Shown: one piece after another, positions 35,996 through 45,107 of the stretch
How positions within the stretch are numbered: position 1 is the stretch's first letter
Layout of the letters: each line of letters opens with the position of its first letter
Source: Stanieria sp. NIES-3757
GTDB lineage: Bacteria > Cyanobacteriota > Cyanobacteriia > Cyanobacteriales > Xenococcaceae
Direction: 5' to 3'
Length of the DNA stretch: 64,000 nucleotides
Assembly (NCBI GenBank): GCA_002355455.1
Contig: AP017375.1
Span: forward strand, 3,658,001-3,722,000
Position numbers and translations under genes: made by a program
The notes under the pieces: model-generated
Database searches by the model: none
What the model saw: the letters and a program-made list of their open reading frames with translations, nothing else
What the model was told of the DNA's origin: nothing

Positions 35996-38065
35996 TTAAA
36001 AATTAGGTTTTAATTTAATTCTGACTAAAACGCCAGTAATATTATCGTGACCATTATACTGGTTAGCAAAATCAATTAATTGAAATAAACCTTGTTCTAA
36101 ATTCGATTTAGAATTAATTAAAGGGGTCAAATAAGTCTCCCAATGGTTTTCTAAGAGATTATTGTCAGACAAACCGTCAGAACAAAGCAAAATGAGGCAA
36201 TCTTCTTGAATTTCCAAATATTTAATTTCTGGTTTAATATGACGGTTTTCTCTAGGACCCAAAGCTTGAGTAAGTTGGTAAGCATCAGGACGACCGTAGG
36301 CAATTTCAGGTTCAACACCTCGGTTAATTTCTCTTTGTCCGACTTCGTGGTCTTGAGTAAGTTGTTCTAACCCTCCTTGTCTAGTAATACGATAAATTCG
36401 ACTGTCACCCACATGAGCGATCGCCAAATTAGTGTCTTGTAACAATGCCATAACCATCGTTGTACCCATTCTGCTATTACCAGAACGAGAATAGTTGATA
36501 TTCGTTTGATAAAGAGTTTGATTAGCGAGTAAAATTCCTGCTTCAATCGTTTTGGCATCAGGCAAATAATCATTGAACCAATGAGCTTGAAAATATTCTT
36601 CTAGGGCATTAACTGCCATAGTACTGGCTACCTCTCCTGCTTCGTGTCCTCCCATTCCATCACAAACTATATATAAACCTGAAACCGCAAGGGTTTTTTC
36701 CACTGCATTTTCTGTTTTCTTAATTTCGGTTTTAATGCCAAAAAAGTCTTCATTATGATCTCTTTGAGTACCTATATCTGTGCAGCTAGCATCAACAACT
36801 TCGGCTAATTGCATGGGTAACATAAGAGTTGGTTGATCTTCGGTATCGTTATGAGGTATTAGTTCTTCTTCATCTTCGTTGAATAATTGACCATCATTTA
36901 AATCTTCGAGTTCATTCTCTTCAAAAGTGATAATAGAAGATTCTAATTCTTGATTTTGTTGAACTTCTGAAGTTTGGACTTCAAAATTTTTTAGAGAAAG
37001 CTGCTGAAGACAAGCAGATAATTGTTCTACTGTCTCGATTGTTCCCTCAATAACTTGTTTAATTAATTCTTCTAATGATTGATTGAGTTGTCTGCCTGAT
37101 TCTTGGAGCCAAATTTGCCAAGTTTGCACTAAATTTTGGAGAGTAGGTTTTGCATCTGGTTGATCCAAGTATAATTGTTGTAAACAGACCGATTGATCTT
37201 CATCGAGACGCAAGTTCCCTTTAATCAGTAGACTTTGACTACAACCAACTTCACTCAGAGGAATCCACAGTTTTGCTAATTCATTGAAAAACCATAAAAT
37301 TTGTTGAAATGGTAACTCGGGATTAGTCCATAGCTCGGTCAGTAATAACCAATCGTTCCGATTGGGTAAGATAATCACTGCTTGTTCGTTGTATTGCCAA
37401 GTATCATAAATTTGAGGAATGGTAGGAGTAAACTTTTGTAACACTAAATAAGGTAGTGCTTGAGTGGGAACTCCAATTAAATTCCAGTATTGAGCTACTG
37501 AGTGATAAGAATTATTAACATTATCAGCTAATTCAGCAAACAACTCTGGTTGTTGATCTTGTAAGGTTGCTAAAGTTGTTTTTTGTTCTACTTGTTCATC
37601 AATTACTGCGACTTCAATTACAGGCAAAGTAGAACTTGATTGAATGAAGTTATTTAAATCTTCGATGTAATTGGTATTGATGCGATAACGGTTTTGGGTA
37701 TCAAGATAAAGTTGCTCACTTTTGACAGTGGAGGAGGGAAAACTTGGTTCATTATCTCCAACCACTGTGTTGATCTGAAGATTAGAAGCAGATGAGGTTA
37801 AATCAGAAATTTGCAGAGCTGAATTATTATTAGCAGCAATAAGTTGTATCGTGCTGTTATTTTCTAATTTTAATGGTTGAAGTTTGGTAATGATTGCCCA
37901 AAGATTAGTTTGAGGATTAACTTTAGCGTTCAGGTTTGTTGCTATTTTAAAAGTAGAGTTACTATTCTGTTTAAGATCACAATTAGGTTCAAGAGTAGTT
38001 CCACAGCTTTGACAAAATTTGTTAGTATTCGGGTTTTCAAACTCACATTGGGGACAAATCAACAT
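35996..38065 (-). CDS. Zinc-ribbon protein with C-terminal PP2C phosphatase
   Basis: A protein of about 689 aa. The start at 38065 is chosen because MLICPQCEFENPNTNKFCQSC places the zinc ribbon (Cys4, 7, 18, 21) at the N-terminus; a longer start at 38134 exists. A long central region of unknown fold (about 50-410), rich in Gln/Leu, precedes an acidic linker. The PP2C domain (about 435-689) has CTDIGTQRDHNEDFFG, VCDGMGGHEAGEVAS, HVGDSRIYR, LCSDGLSDNN and GHDNITGVLV. It probably dephosphorylates targets of the downstream FHA kinase. Both proteins carry a similar Cys motif. Confidence 0.9.
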   Translation of the reverse strand: MLICPQCEFENPNTNKFCQSCGTTLEPNCDLKQNSNSTFKIATNLNAKVNPQTNLWAIITKLQPLKLENNSTIQLIAANNNSALQISDLTSSASNLQINTVVGDNEPSFPSSTVKSEQLYLDTQNRYRINTNYIEDLNNFIQSSSTLPVIEVAVIDEQVEQKTTLATLQDQQPELFAELADNVNNSYHSVAQYWNLIGVPTQALPYLVLQKFTPTIPQIYDTWQYNEQAVIILPNRNDWLLLTELWTNPELPFQQILWFFNELAKLWIPLSEVGCSQSLLIKGNLRLDEDQSVCLQQLYLDQPDAKPTLQNLVQTWQIWLQESGRQLNQSLEELIKQVIEGTIETVEQLSACLQQLSLKNFEVQTSEVQQNQELESSIITFEENELEDLNDGQLFNEDEEELIPHNDTEDQPTLMLPMQLAEVVDASCTDIGTQRDHNEDFFGIKTEIKKTENAVEKTLAVSGLYIVCDGMGGHEAGEVASTMAVNALEEYFQAHWFNDYLPDAKTIEAGILLANQTLYQTNINYSRSGNSRMGTTMVMALLQDTNLAIAHVGDSRIYRITRQGGLEQLTQDHEVGQREINRGVEPEIAYGRPDAYQLTQALGPRENRHIKPEIKYLEIQEDCLILLCSDGLSDNNLLENHWETYLTPLINSKSNLEQGLFQLIDFANQYNGHDNITGVLVRIKLKPNF

Positions 38066-38215
38066 AGTGAAACTTCCTTTAAATTTTTCTAACTCTAGTT
38101 TTAATTTTGGCAAGCAATATTTTAAACGAGGCAATATTTAAGGGGCTATTAACTTTGCTCTTGAACATCAAAGATGGTGACAATAATAATCTATAAAATT
38201 GCATTATGAAAAGAT

Positions 38216-38911
38216 ATGGAAGGTAAGCAAGTTTTGTTGACAGGAGGTACTGGTGGACTAGGGTTAGGTGTTACACCAGCCATCTTAGCTCATCAAGCTA
38301 GATTGACAATCTCTTATGTAGAAGACATTAGTGTAGAAAAATTACGAGAACAATTGTCTTTTGCTGATTTTGAACGTATTCGTTTTGTTAAAACAGATTT
38401 AAGCAATGAAGCTTCAGTAAAAAGATTAATTAATGATTTAGGAAGAGTCGATGTTTTGATTCATTTAGTTGGGGGTTTTGTAATCGGAAAAACTCATGAG
38501 TTTGAGGTGAGTGGATGGCAAAAATGTTTGGATTTAAATTTAACCACAACTTTTTTAGTTTGTAAGTATTGTTTACAAAAAATGCGTCATTATAATTATG
38601 GTAGGATTGTGACAATTGGTTCAAGAGGCGCAGTGCAACCTGCTGCTAATCTATCTGCTTATTGTGCAGCTAAAGCAGGAGTAGTAGCTTTAACTAAAGC
38701 GATCGCTCAAGAAACTAAAGATTTTAATATTACTGCTAATGTGATACTTCCTAGTGTGATTGATACTCCCGCCAATCGCAAGGCGATGGGAGAGAGTCAG
38801 GCAGATAATTGGGTTAAACCAGAGTCATTAGCAGAGGTAATTTGTTTTTTGGCTTCCGAGTCAGCAGGAGAGCTTCGTGGTGCTGCTATTGAAGTTTATG
38901 GAAAAGTTTGA
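38216..38911 (+). CDS. SDR family NAD(P)-dependent oxidoreductase
   Basis: A 231-aa classical short-chain dehydrogenase. The nucleotide site is LLTGGTGGLGLGV (7-19), with HLVGGF in place of NNAG, the catalytic Ser in TIGSRGA and the YCAAK (YxxxK) pair. The ending VIDTPANRKAMGE is typical of FabG-like enzymes. The substrate is unknown. It is divergent from the PP2C gene with an 81-bp spacer and convergent with the DUF1997 gene. Confidence 0.88.
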   Translation: MEGKQVLLTGGTGGLGLGVTPAILAHQARLTISYVEDISVEKLREQLSFADFERIRFVKTDLSNEASVKRLINDLGRVDVLIHLVGGFVIGKTHEFEVSGWQKCLDLNLTTTFLVCKYCLQKMRHYNYGRIVTIGSRGAVQPAANLSAYCAAKAGVVALTKAIAQETKDFNITANVILPSVIDTPANRKAMGESQADNWVKPESLAEVICFLASESAGELRGAAIEVYGKV

Positions 38912-38948
38912 AGAAAGCGTTTTCAATGTTTTGGCTGAGAGTTGATGG

Positions 38949-39671
38949 TTAATTAGTTACTGGTTTAATGATCTCTAATTTTCTACCCTGTTTAGGAGGA
39001 AGAGGCAACTCAAAGCGTTCGTGAAAATCTTGCTGAACTTTAGAAGTTAAACGAGGAGAAACTTGTTTAACGATTTGTTGTAATAAGCGATCGCCAGTAG
39101 TTTGAATTATTGAAGTGGGTATTTTATAGATCAATTTAGGAAATTGTACCATAACGATCAAATCAAGATGCCAAATAACTTGAGTAATGACTGAAGGTAA
39201 TTGAGCTTGTAGTTGTTTTGGTAATCTAGATAAAACACTTTCTGTCTCAACTTCTGTTAATTCCATCGCAGCTTGATAGTTAACTGCGTAACCAGGAGGC
39301 TGATAATTAGGAATAGGAACAGTGTGGATTGTATAAACTCGGTTGACTGGTGGATTTAAAACTAAAGCAATTTTAGGTTCTACTTCGTAACCAAGAGAGC
39401 TAAAATTACCGATGGTCAAAGTATAACCATTATTACCTAAAGGCTCGACTTTCATTGGGTGAGCGCAGCGACAAAACCAATCTTCGTGAGCATTTAAATA
39501 ATTAGCAACATGTTCGGCATGACTATACATATCCATAAAGCCTGCAAAATGTGCTTCAAAAAGAAAAGGTTTTTGTTCGATTGTACTATCAGTATTAAGT
39601 AGAAAATTTGGGGAGTGAACGGTTAATTCTTGCCAACTAAGTTGATGGTCATTAATAAATTTTGACTGCAT
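38949..39671 (-). CDS. DUF1997 domain-containing protein
   Basis: A 240-aa protein matching the DUF1997 family of cyanobacteria and chloroplasts. Recognisable parts are YSHAEHVANYLNAHEDWFCRCAHPMKVEPLGNNGY and the PVNRVYTIHTVPIPNYQPPGY region (given in part). There is no signal peptide or membrane helix, and the fold resembles START/polyketide-cyclase-like lipid-binding proteins. The function is unknown. It is divergent from the NAD-binding gene at 39787. Confidence 0.8.
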   Translation of the reverse strand: MQSKFINDHQLSWQELTVHSPNFLLNTDSTIEQKPFLFEAHFAGFMDMYSHAEHVANYLNAHEDWFCRCAHPMKVEPLGNNGYTLTIGNFSSLGYEVEPKIALVLNPPVNRVYTIHTVPIPNYQPPGYAVNYQAAMELTEVETESVLSRLPKQLQAQLPSVITQVIWHLDLIVMVQFPKLIYKIPTSIIQTTGDRLLQQIVKQVSPRLTSKVQQDFHERFELPLPPKQGRKLEIIKPVTN

Positions 39672-39786
39672 ACAATCCCTAATGTACTGATGGACACTCG
39701 TTTCTATTGATATTTTTTTTACAATAAAAGAGTTAATTATTAGCTAAACACTTTTAAATTTTAATAGGTGTGATTTGGAACGCATT

Positions 39787-40446
39787 ATGAAAGCATTAGT
39801 AGTTGGAGCAACAGGACAAACAGGTAGGGAAATTGTTAAACAATTAACCAAAAAAAATATTGCCGTAAAAGCATTAGTACGGAATTTGGAAACTGGCAAA
39901 CAATTGCTACCTCCAGAAGTTGAATTATTGGTTGGAGATGTTCTCAAATCAGAAGATTTAGAACAGGCATTAACTGATTGTAACGTTTTATTGTGTGCCA
40001 CGGGTGCTAAACCTAGTCTCGACCCTACAGGTCCTTATCAAGTTGATTATCAAGGGACTAAAAATTTAGTCAACGCTGCCAAAAATAAAGGAATTGAACA
40101 TTTTGTCATTGTTTCTTCTTTATGTGTCTCAAAGTTTTTTCATCCCCTTAATTTATTTTGGTTAGTTTTATTTTGGAAAAAACAAGCCGAAAAATATATT
40201 CAACAAAGTGGTTTAACTTATACGATTGTGCGACCAGGAGGACTAAAAACTGCTGATAACTTAGATCAAATCGTTATGTCATCAGCGGATACTTTATTTG
40301 ATGGAAGTATTCCCCGTCCTAAAGTGGCGCAAGTTTGTGTCGAAGCTTTGTTTGAACCAGCAGCGAAAAATAAAATTGTGGAAATAGTAGCCAAGCCTGA
40401 TGCTCAATCTCAATCTTGGTCAGAATTATTTAGTCAGGTTGTTTAA
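39787..40446 (+). CDS. Atypical SDR / NAD(P)-binding protein
   Basis: A 219-aa protein beginning MKALVVGATGQTGREIVKQL, with GxxGxxG nucleotide binding and NAD(P)H-binding atypical SDR organisation. Motifs are GDVLKSEDLEQAL, VSSLCVSKFFHPLN and YTIVRPGGLKT. The start at 39787 is used because an upstream TTG (39775) adds only MERI. The relatives include Tic62/HCF173-like and flavin-reductase-like proteins. The catalytic Tyr-Lys pair is not clear. Confidence 0.85.
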   Translation: MKALVVGATGQTGREIVKQLTKKNIAVKALVRNLETGKQLLPPEVELLVGDVLKSEDLEQALTDCNVLLCATGAKPSLDPTGPYQVDYQGTKNLVNAAKNKGIEHFVIVSSLCVSKFFHPLNLFWLVLFWKKQAEKYIQQSGLTYTIVRPGGLKTADNLDQIVMSSADTLFDGSIPRPKVAQVCVEALFEPAAKNKIVEIVAKPDAQSQSWSELFSQVV

Positions 40447-40531
40447 CAAATCATCAACATAATTAGTGATAACTAGCCGAGAGAAAGCAACTTTAGTAAT
40501 AATTAAGTATTGTTAGCGACTTGTTTAATTA

Positions 40532-41191
40532 ATGCAGCAAAAAACTAATTTGATCGCCAATCTCGGCATAAAATTAAGTTTAGTGATTGGCTTGTTCTTT
40601 GTTTTATTCAATTTACAAGGATATTTCTCTCCAAAGCGATCGCAATTTTTAGAATCTTATTCACCTACAATTAATGGGACTCAACCTTTAGCTATGAAAG
40701 GAGGAGACCCTTACATTCGTGCTTTAATGCGTACCATAACTGCTAGCGAAGCGAATGTTACCCAGCCTTATCATGTAATTTATGGAAACAAATATGTTGC
40801 AGATTTAACTCGTCATCCTGAATTATGTGTTCCGATTATCGCTGGACCTAATGTAGGTAATTGTACTACGGCAGCAGGACGTTATCAGATGTTGGATTTT
40901 ACTTGGGCAGAAAAAGCCAAATCCTATCATCCCGATCCTGATGGTTTATTGTGGTGGAAATCTTATAGTTTTGAACCTGAATATCAGGATGCAGTAGTTT
41001 ATGGCTGGTTAAAGGATTCTCAAGCTTGGGGTGTAGATATTCCTCAATTATTACGAGAAGGCAAAGTAGAAGAGGTATTAAAATTATTGTCAGGTACGTG
41101 GACAAGTTTGGGTTATGGAATTGAAACTAATTCTATGAGCAAGTATTTACCGCAAATTTATCAAAATATGTTGCAAGAAGAATTATCTTAA
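40532..41191 (+). CDS. Lysozyme-like (GH104-type) protein with N-terminal membrane anchor
   Basis: A 219-aa protein with a hydrophobic N-terminal segment (about 13-32, LSLVIGLFFVLFNLQGYF) and a lysozyme-fold domain from residue 60. The motifs YIRALMRTITASEANV (Glu in the catalytic position), AAGRYQMLDFTWAEKA and FEPEYQDAVVYGWL match lambda-R-like transglycosylases/GH104. It probably cleaves peptidoglycan in the periplasm. It is not next to phage genes, so it is more likely a housekeeping wall enzyme than a prophage endolysin. Confidence 0.8.
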   Translation: MQQKTNLIANLGIKLSLVIGLFFVLFNLQGYFSPKRSQFLESYSPTINGTQPLAMKGGDPYIRALMRTITASEANVTQPYHVIYGNKYVADLTRHPELCVPIIAGPNVGNCTTAAGRYQMLDFTWAEKAKSYHPDPDGLLWWKSYSFEPEYQDAVVYGWLKDSQAWGVDIPQLLREGKVEEVLKLLSGTWTSLGYGIETNSMSKYLPQIYQNMLQEELS

Positions 41192-41332
41192 TTGTCAAAA
41201 TAAGATTAAGAATGGTGAGTCAGATTGAGTTGGTGAAATCGTTTTTAATTTTTAGCTTTTAGCTATTAGCTAAACTATCAACCAAAATCAAACTATTTAT
41301 TGGTAGTATGCTTGGTTAATTTTTAAAATAAC

Positions 41333-41737
41333 TTAATCAGATTGATTTGTTTCTCTAACTCTTGAATTGTTTATTCTGTCTATTTTTCGATTTTTTTCTG
41401 CTTGATATTGTTCTAACCAGGGAGATTCTTCTGGCTGTATCCAAGGAGATTCTTCTGGCTGTATCCAAGGAGATTCTTCTGGCTGTATCCAAGGAGATTC
41501 TTCTGGCTGTATCCAAGGAGATTCTTCTGGCTGTATCCAAGGAGACTCTTCTGCTTGTCCTTGAGCAAATAAGTAATTAAATCTATTAATAGGGCTGGGA
41601 TAAATGGAATTGATCACCTCAAGATTTACCATTTTGGCACTATTATTTAATAAAGATAGAGTGGGTTTAGCTTCTAGACAAATATTAGTAAAGAAAGGCA
41701 AAAAAATTAAATTTTCAATCACTATAATAATTCTCAA
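41333..41737 (-). CDS. Octapeptide-repeat protein of unknown function
   Basis: A 134-aa protein. The N-terminal 28 residues (MRIIIVIENLIFLPFFTNIC) look like a signal or anchor. Residues about 61-110 are near-perfect repeats of EESPWIQP, the last changed to EESPWLEQ. A short basic C-terminus follows. At the DNA level five units of 24 bp are identical, so the array is recent. Being a multiple of three, the unit keeps the frame at any copy number. Other frames are also open through the repeat, but only this one has a plausible N-terminus. No family was recognised. Confidence 0.55.
   Translation of the reverse strand: MRIIIVIENLIFLPFFTNICLEAKPTLSLLNNSAKMVNLEVINSIYPSPINRFNYLFAQGQAEESPWIQPEESPWIQPEESPWIQPEESPWIQPEESPWIQPEESPWLEQYQAEKNRKIDRINNSRVRETNQSD
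41421..41560. repeat. 24-bp tandem repeat (minisatellite)
   Basis: Five identical 24-bp units (41421-41540, each starting GGAGATTCTTCTGGC) and a sixth diverged partial unit from 41541. They encode the EESPWIQP octapeptides on the minus strand. Confidence 0.95.
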
Positions 41738-41849
41738 GCTACTTTTTGGTTAGCAAAATTGCTTAACTAAGTAGAATACCATTGGAGTTAGTTTAAACCA
41801 AATTGCGATCGCTCTAGCTACTGCTTAACTATGTTTAAAATATAATATA

Positions 41850-43313
41850 TTATTGCTGCCATCGATTACCATCAGGCATAGTTGCATTCTGAAGTTGAGC
41901 ATTGGTGAGATTTGCTCCTTCTAATCTGGCATTAATCAAAATTGCGCCTGTTAAATTGGCTGAAGTTAAATCTGCTCCTCGTAAATCTGCACCTGTTAAG
42001 TCTGCACCACTAAGATGAGCATTGCTTAGATTTGCGCTACGTAAGTCAGCATGAACAAGATTTGCTCCAATTAATTTACTATTTAAGAGCGCTTCGACTA
42101 AATTGGCATTAGCTAAGTTAGCTGCGGTCAAGTTAGCTTTGGTAAAATTAGCTCGATGAAGATTAGTTTGGCTCAAATTGGCTTGACTTAAATCTGCATT
42201 AACCAAATTAGCTTGACTTAAATTAGCTTTAGTTAAATTTGCCCCGCTAAAATTGGCATTTTGACCATTAATCCAAGATAAATTGGCTTGTTGTAAATCA
42301 GCTTGACTCAAATCCAGATTACTTAAATTAACATTTTTTAAATCTGCTTCAATTAACTTAGTTTGCTTCAATTTAACCAAACTTAAATTAGCTCCCATTA
42401 ATTTTGCTTGACTTAAATTAGCTGCGGTTAAATTGGCTTGACTAAGGTTAGCAGCAATCAAGTTAACTTGTTGCAAATTAGCATGTTGAAATTTAGCCTT
42501 AACTAACTGCGATCGCTCTAAATTAGCTTGATAAAAATTGGCGTGGGCTAAATTAGCTGCTTCTAATGTAACTCCAAATAAGTTAGCTTGGCATAAATTG
42601 GCATAACTAAGATTAACCTGACTTAAATTAGAATTTTGTAAGTTAGTTTGATTAAGATTAGCTCGATGAAGATTAGCTTGACTAAAATTGAGCGGACGTA
42701 GATTTTTTCCCATCAGATTAATTTCAGCAAGATTCATTTGTTGAAATTCTCTCAGTCCATTTTCATACCAATGCCAAAATTCTTTACTGGATAAACGTTC
42801 TTTTTTTGATTGAACTGTTTTATAGAAAATCAACCAAAATAGTAAACGTTCAAGTTTAGTTTGAGTTGTTTTTGAATTATCAAAAATTGGTAATTCTTGT
42901 TGAAGATTTGGATAGATTTGCTCGGATGGATATTGATTGGGTAACTGTTCTTCTAGCCAATTAAGTAATTGACTCAAATCGCCTGAGTCATCAAAAAAAT
43001 CGTCTTCACCTTGTTCAATGAGCGGTTGATTAACTGAATTAAATTGGTCTTGATTAAAAGAGATTTGTTCTATCTGCTGCTGGAGATCGTCAAGATATTG
43101 TCCTAATCGGTGATCGATTTTATTATTAGTAAGAAAGAACTCGCCTAGCTGTTGTTGTAAGCGGTCTATTTTTTGTTCTATTCCTGAAATGATGCTTAAA
43201 ATTTCTTCTAATTCATTAATATTAACTAAAGAGTTCAAAATTTCTTGAATTTGATTTTCAAGACGTTCAATTTTATGAGTAAGAAATGCGATCGCATTTT
43301 CTGGTTCGGTCAT
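41850..43313 (-). CDS. Pentapeptide repeat protein with N-terminal coiled coil
   Basis: A 487-aa protein. Residues 1-100 are rich in heptad-like Leu/Ile/Gln (ENAIAFLTHKIERLENQIQEIL) and likely form a coiled coil. An acidic linker and a helical segment (about 140-190) follow. Residues about 195-480 are continuous pentapeptide repeats of the A(N/D)LxQ type (for example ANLSQANL, ADLSQADL), which should fold as a right-handed quadrilateral beta-helix. There is no signal peptide, so it is cytoplasmic. Pentapeptide proteins are abundant in cyanobacteria and mostly lack a known role. Confidence 0.9.
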   Translation of the reverse strand: MTEPENAIAFLTHKIERLENQIQEILNSLVNINELEEILSIISGIEQKIDRLQQQLGEFFLTNNKIDHRLGQYLDDLQQQIEQISFNQDQFNSVNQPLIEQGEDDFFDDSGDLSQLLNWLEEQLPNQYPSEQIYPNLQQELPIFDNSKTTQTKLERLLFWLIFYKTVQSKKERLSSKEFWHWYENGLREFQQMNLAEINLMGKNLRPLNFSQANLHRANLNQTNLQNSNLSQVNLSYANLCQANLFGVTLEAANLAHANFYQANLERSQLVKAKFQHANLQQVNLIAANLSQANLTAANLSQAKLMGANLSLVKLKQTKLIEADLKNVNLSNLDLSQADLQQANLSWINGQNANFSGANLTKANLSQANLVNADLSQANLSQTNLHRANFTKANLTAANLANANLVEALLNSKLIGANLVHADLRSANLSNAHLSGADLTGADLRGADLTSANLTGAILINARLEGANLTNAQLQNATMPDGNRWQQ

Positions 43314-43687
43314 AAGATGTTGTCAGTCAAATATAAAAATTATTTTTTGAATACTTAGAAAGAAAAATACCCATTTTAGCAAAAAAATTATTTAACTAGA
43401 AGCTTACAGTTTAAAATTGGGAAGACAAAAAATACTGCAAAACTGACCCTATGTCAATTGACATAAGATTCTGGTATAGCATAGTTGTTTCAAAATAAAT
43501 AAATAATTTATCTTTTCGTAACGTTAAAAAAAATATTGTGATGGATGAGCGAAACTCGATTAAAAATATTCAGAAGTAAAAGCTATCAGACGTAGGATAA
43601 TAAAAAATCACTGACCCTAAATATTTCTCTAAAAACCAGTCATGAATCTAGAGATATAAACATCTATATAATTATAAGGAGACAGTA
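43314..43687. promoter_or_regulatory. hemL upstream region with perfect palindrome and promoter-like boxes
   Basis: A 374-bp spacer. TATGTCAATTGACATA (43450-43465) is a perfect 16-bp palindrome. Its right half contains TTGACA (43458-43463), followed after 16 bp by CATAGT (43480-43485), a plausible -35/-10 pair. An operator overlapping the -35 box would suit repression. The untranslated leader to hemL would be about 195 nt. No other gene was seen. Confidence 0.5.
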
Positions 43688-44989
43688 TTGGTTAGCACAA
43701 CTTCCTTTAAAACTACTAAATCAGAAGAAATTTTTGCTGCTGCTCAAAATTTAATGCCTGGCGGTGTTAGCTCTCCTGTTAGAGCGTTTAAATCTGTTGG
43801 TGGACAACCAATTGTTTTTGACCGCGTTAAAGGAGCCTATATTTGGGATGTAGACGGTAATAAATATATCGATTATGTCGGAACTTGGGGACCAGCGATT
43901 TGCGGTCATGCACATCCCGAAGTAATTGAAGCTCTTCATCAAGCTTTAGAAAAAGGTACTAGCTTTGGCGCGCCTTCTGTACAAGAGAATATCTTGGCAG
44001 AAATGGTGATTGATGCAGTTCCTAGTATAGAGGTTGTTCGTTTCGTTAATTCTGGAACTGAAGCCTGTATGTCAGTATTGCGTCTAATGCGCGCATTTAC
44101 TGGTAGAGATAAGATTATCAAATTTGAAGGATGCTACCACGGACACGCAGATATGTTCTTGGTTAAAGCTGGTTCTGGAGTAGCTACCCTCGGTTTACCA
44201 GATTCTCCTGGAGTACCCAAATCGACTACAACTACTACTTTGACTGCTCCTTATAACGATTTAGAAGCGGTTAAAACTTTATTTGCCGAAAATAAAGATC
44301 AAATTGCTGGGGTAATTTTGGAACCAGTAGTAGGTAATTCTGGTTTTATTATTCCCGATGCTGGATTTTTGGAAGGATTACGCGAAATAACTCAAGAAAA
44401 TGGCTCATTACTAGTGTTTGATGAAGTCATGACTGGGTTTAGGATTGCTTATGGTGGCGCACAAGAAAAATTTGGTGTCACTCCTGATTTAACTACGTTA
44501 GGAAAAGTGATTGGTGGCGGTTTGCCAGTGGGTGCGTATGGTGGACGTAAGGATATTATGTCTATGGTTGCACCAGCAGGGCCAATGTATCAAGCAGGAA
44601 CTCTTTCTGGTAATCCTTTAGCAATGACAGCAGGAATTAAAACCCTGGAATTGTTGCAAAGACCTGGAACTTACGAACAATTAGAGCAAATTACCAAAAA
44701 ACTAGCTGATGGCTTACTTAAGGTTGCTAAAGACACAGGACATGAAGTCTATGGTGGTAGTATCAGTGCCATGTTCGGTATGTTCTTTACTGGTAATTCG
44801 GTTCATAACTACGATGATGCGAAAAAATCTGACCTGAATAAATTTGCTCGTTTTCATCGCGGGATGTTAGAAAAAGGGATTTATCTTGCTCCTTCTCAAT
44901 TTGAAGCAGGGTTTACTTCTTTGGCTCATACAGACAATGATATTGAGCAAACTTTGGCAGCAGCTAAAGAGGTTTTGGCTGATTTGTAA
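43688..44989 (+). CDS. hemL: Glutamate-1-semialdehyde 2,1-aminomutase
   Basis: A PLP enzyme that makes 5-aminolevulinate from glutamate-1-semialdehyde, the entry to haem, chlorophyll and bilin synthesis. The 433-aa protein has [38 protein letters not shown] and the PLP lysine in [18 protein letters not shown]. The start is TTG at 43688, supported by AAGGAG at 43676-43681 (6-bp spacing) and the family N-terminus. It is monocistronic and ends in a clear terminator. Confidence 0.96.
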   Translation: MVSTTSFKTTKSEEIFAAAQNLMPGGVSSPVRAFKSVGGQPIVFDRVKGAYIWDVDGNKYIDYVGTWGPAICGHAHPEVIEALHQALEKGTSFGAPSVQENILAEMVIDAVPSIEVVRFVNSGTEACMSVLRLMRAFTGRDKIIKFEGCYHGHADMFLVKAGSGVATLGLPDSPGVPKSTTTTTLTAPYNDLEAVKTLFAENKDQIAGVILEPVVGNSGFIIPDAGFLEGLREITQENGSLLVFDEVMTGFRIAYGGAQEKFGVTPDLTTLGKVIGGGLPVGAYGGRKDIMSMVAPAGPMYQAGTLSGNPLAMTAGIKTLELLQRPGTYEQLEQITKKLADGLLKVAKDTGHEVYGGSISAMFGMFFTGNSVHNYDDAKKSDLNKFARFHRGMLEKGIYLAPSQFEAGFTSLAHTDNDIEQTLAAAKEVLADL

Positions 44990-45014
44990 CTAAGAAGTTC
45001 TTGGTTTGCTGAGA

Positions 45015-45051
45015 AAAGGTAGGCTTGTGCCTGCCTTTATTTGTTTTTTAG
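45015..45051 (+). terminator. Intrinsic terminator of hemL
   Basis: AAAGGTAGGC and GCCTGCCTTT form a 10-bp stem with a 4-nt loop and one G-T pair, followed by ATTTGTTTTTT. It lies 25 bp after the stop. Confidence 0.85.
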
Positions 45052-45107
45052 TTTAACAAGAGGTTGTTGTACTATAGATCGGTCTATTCCTAATCTCAAT
45101 GCTTTTT

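Noticed and set aside
40532-41191. Lysozyme-like gene as evidence of a prophage
   Set aside because: No phage structural, holin or integrase genes are near it, and it has a membrane anchor typical of chromosomal wall enzymes.
41421-41560. Possible CRISPR array from the regular 24-bp repeats
   Set aside because: The units are directly adjacent with no spacers, and they encode a regular octapeptide.
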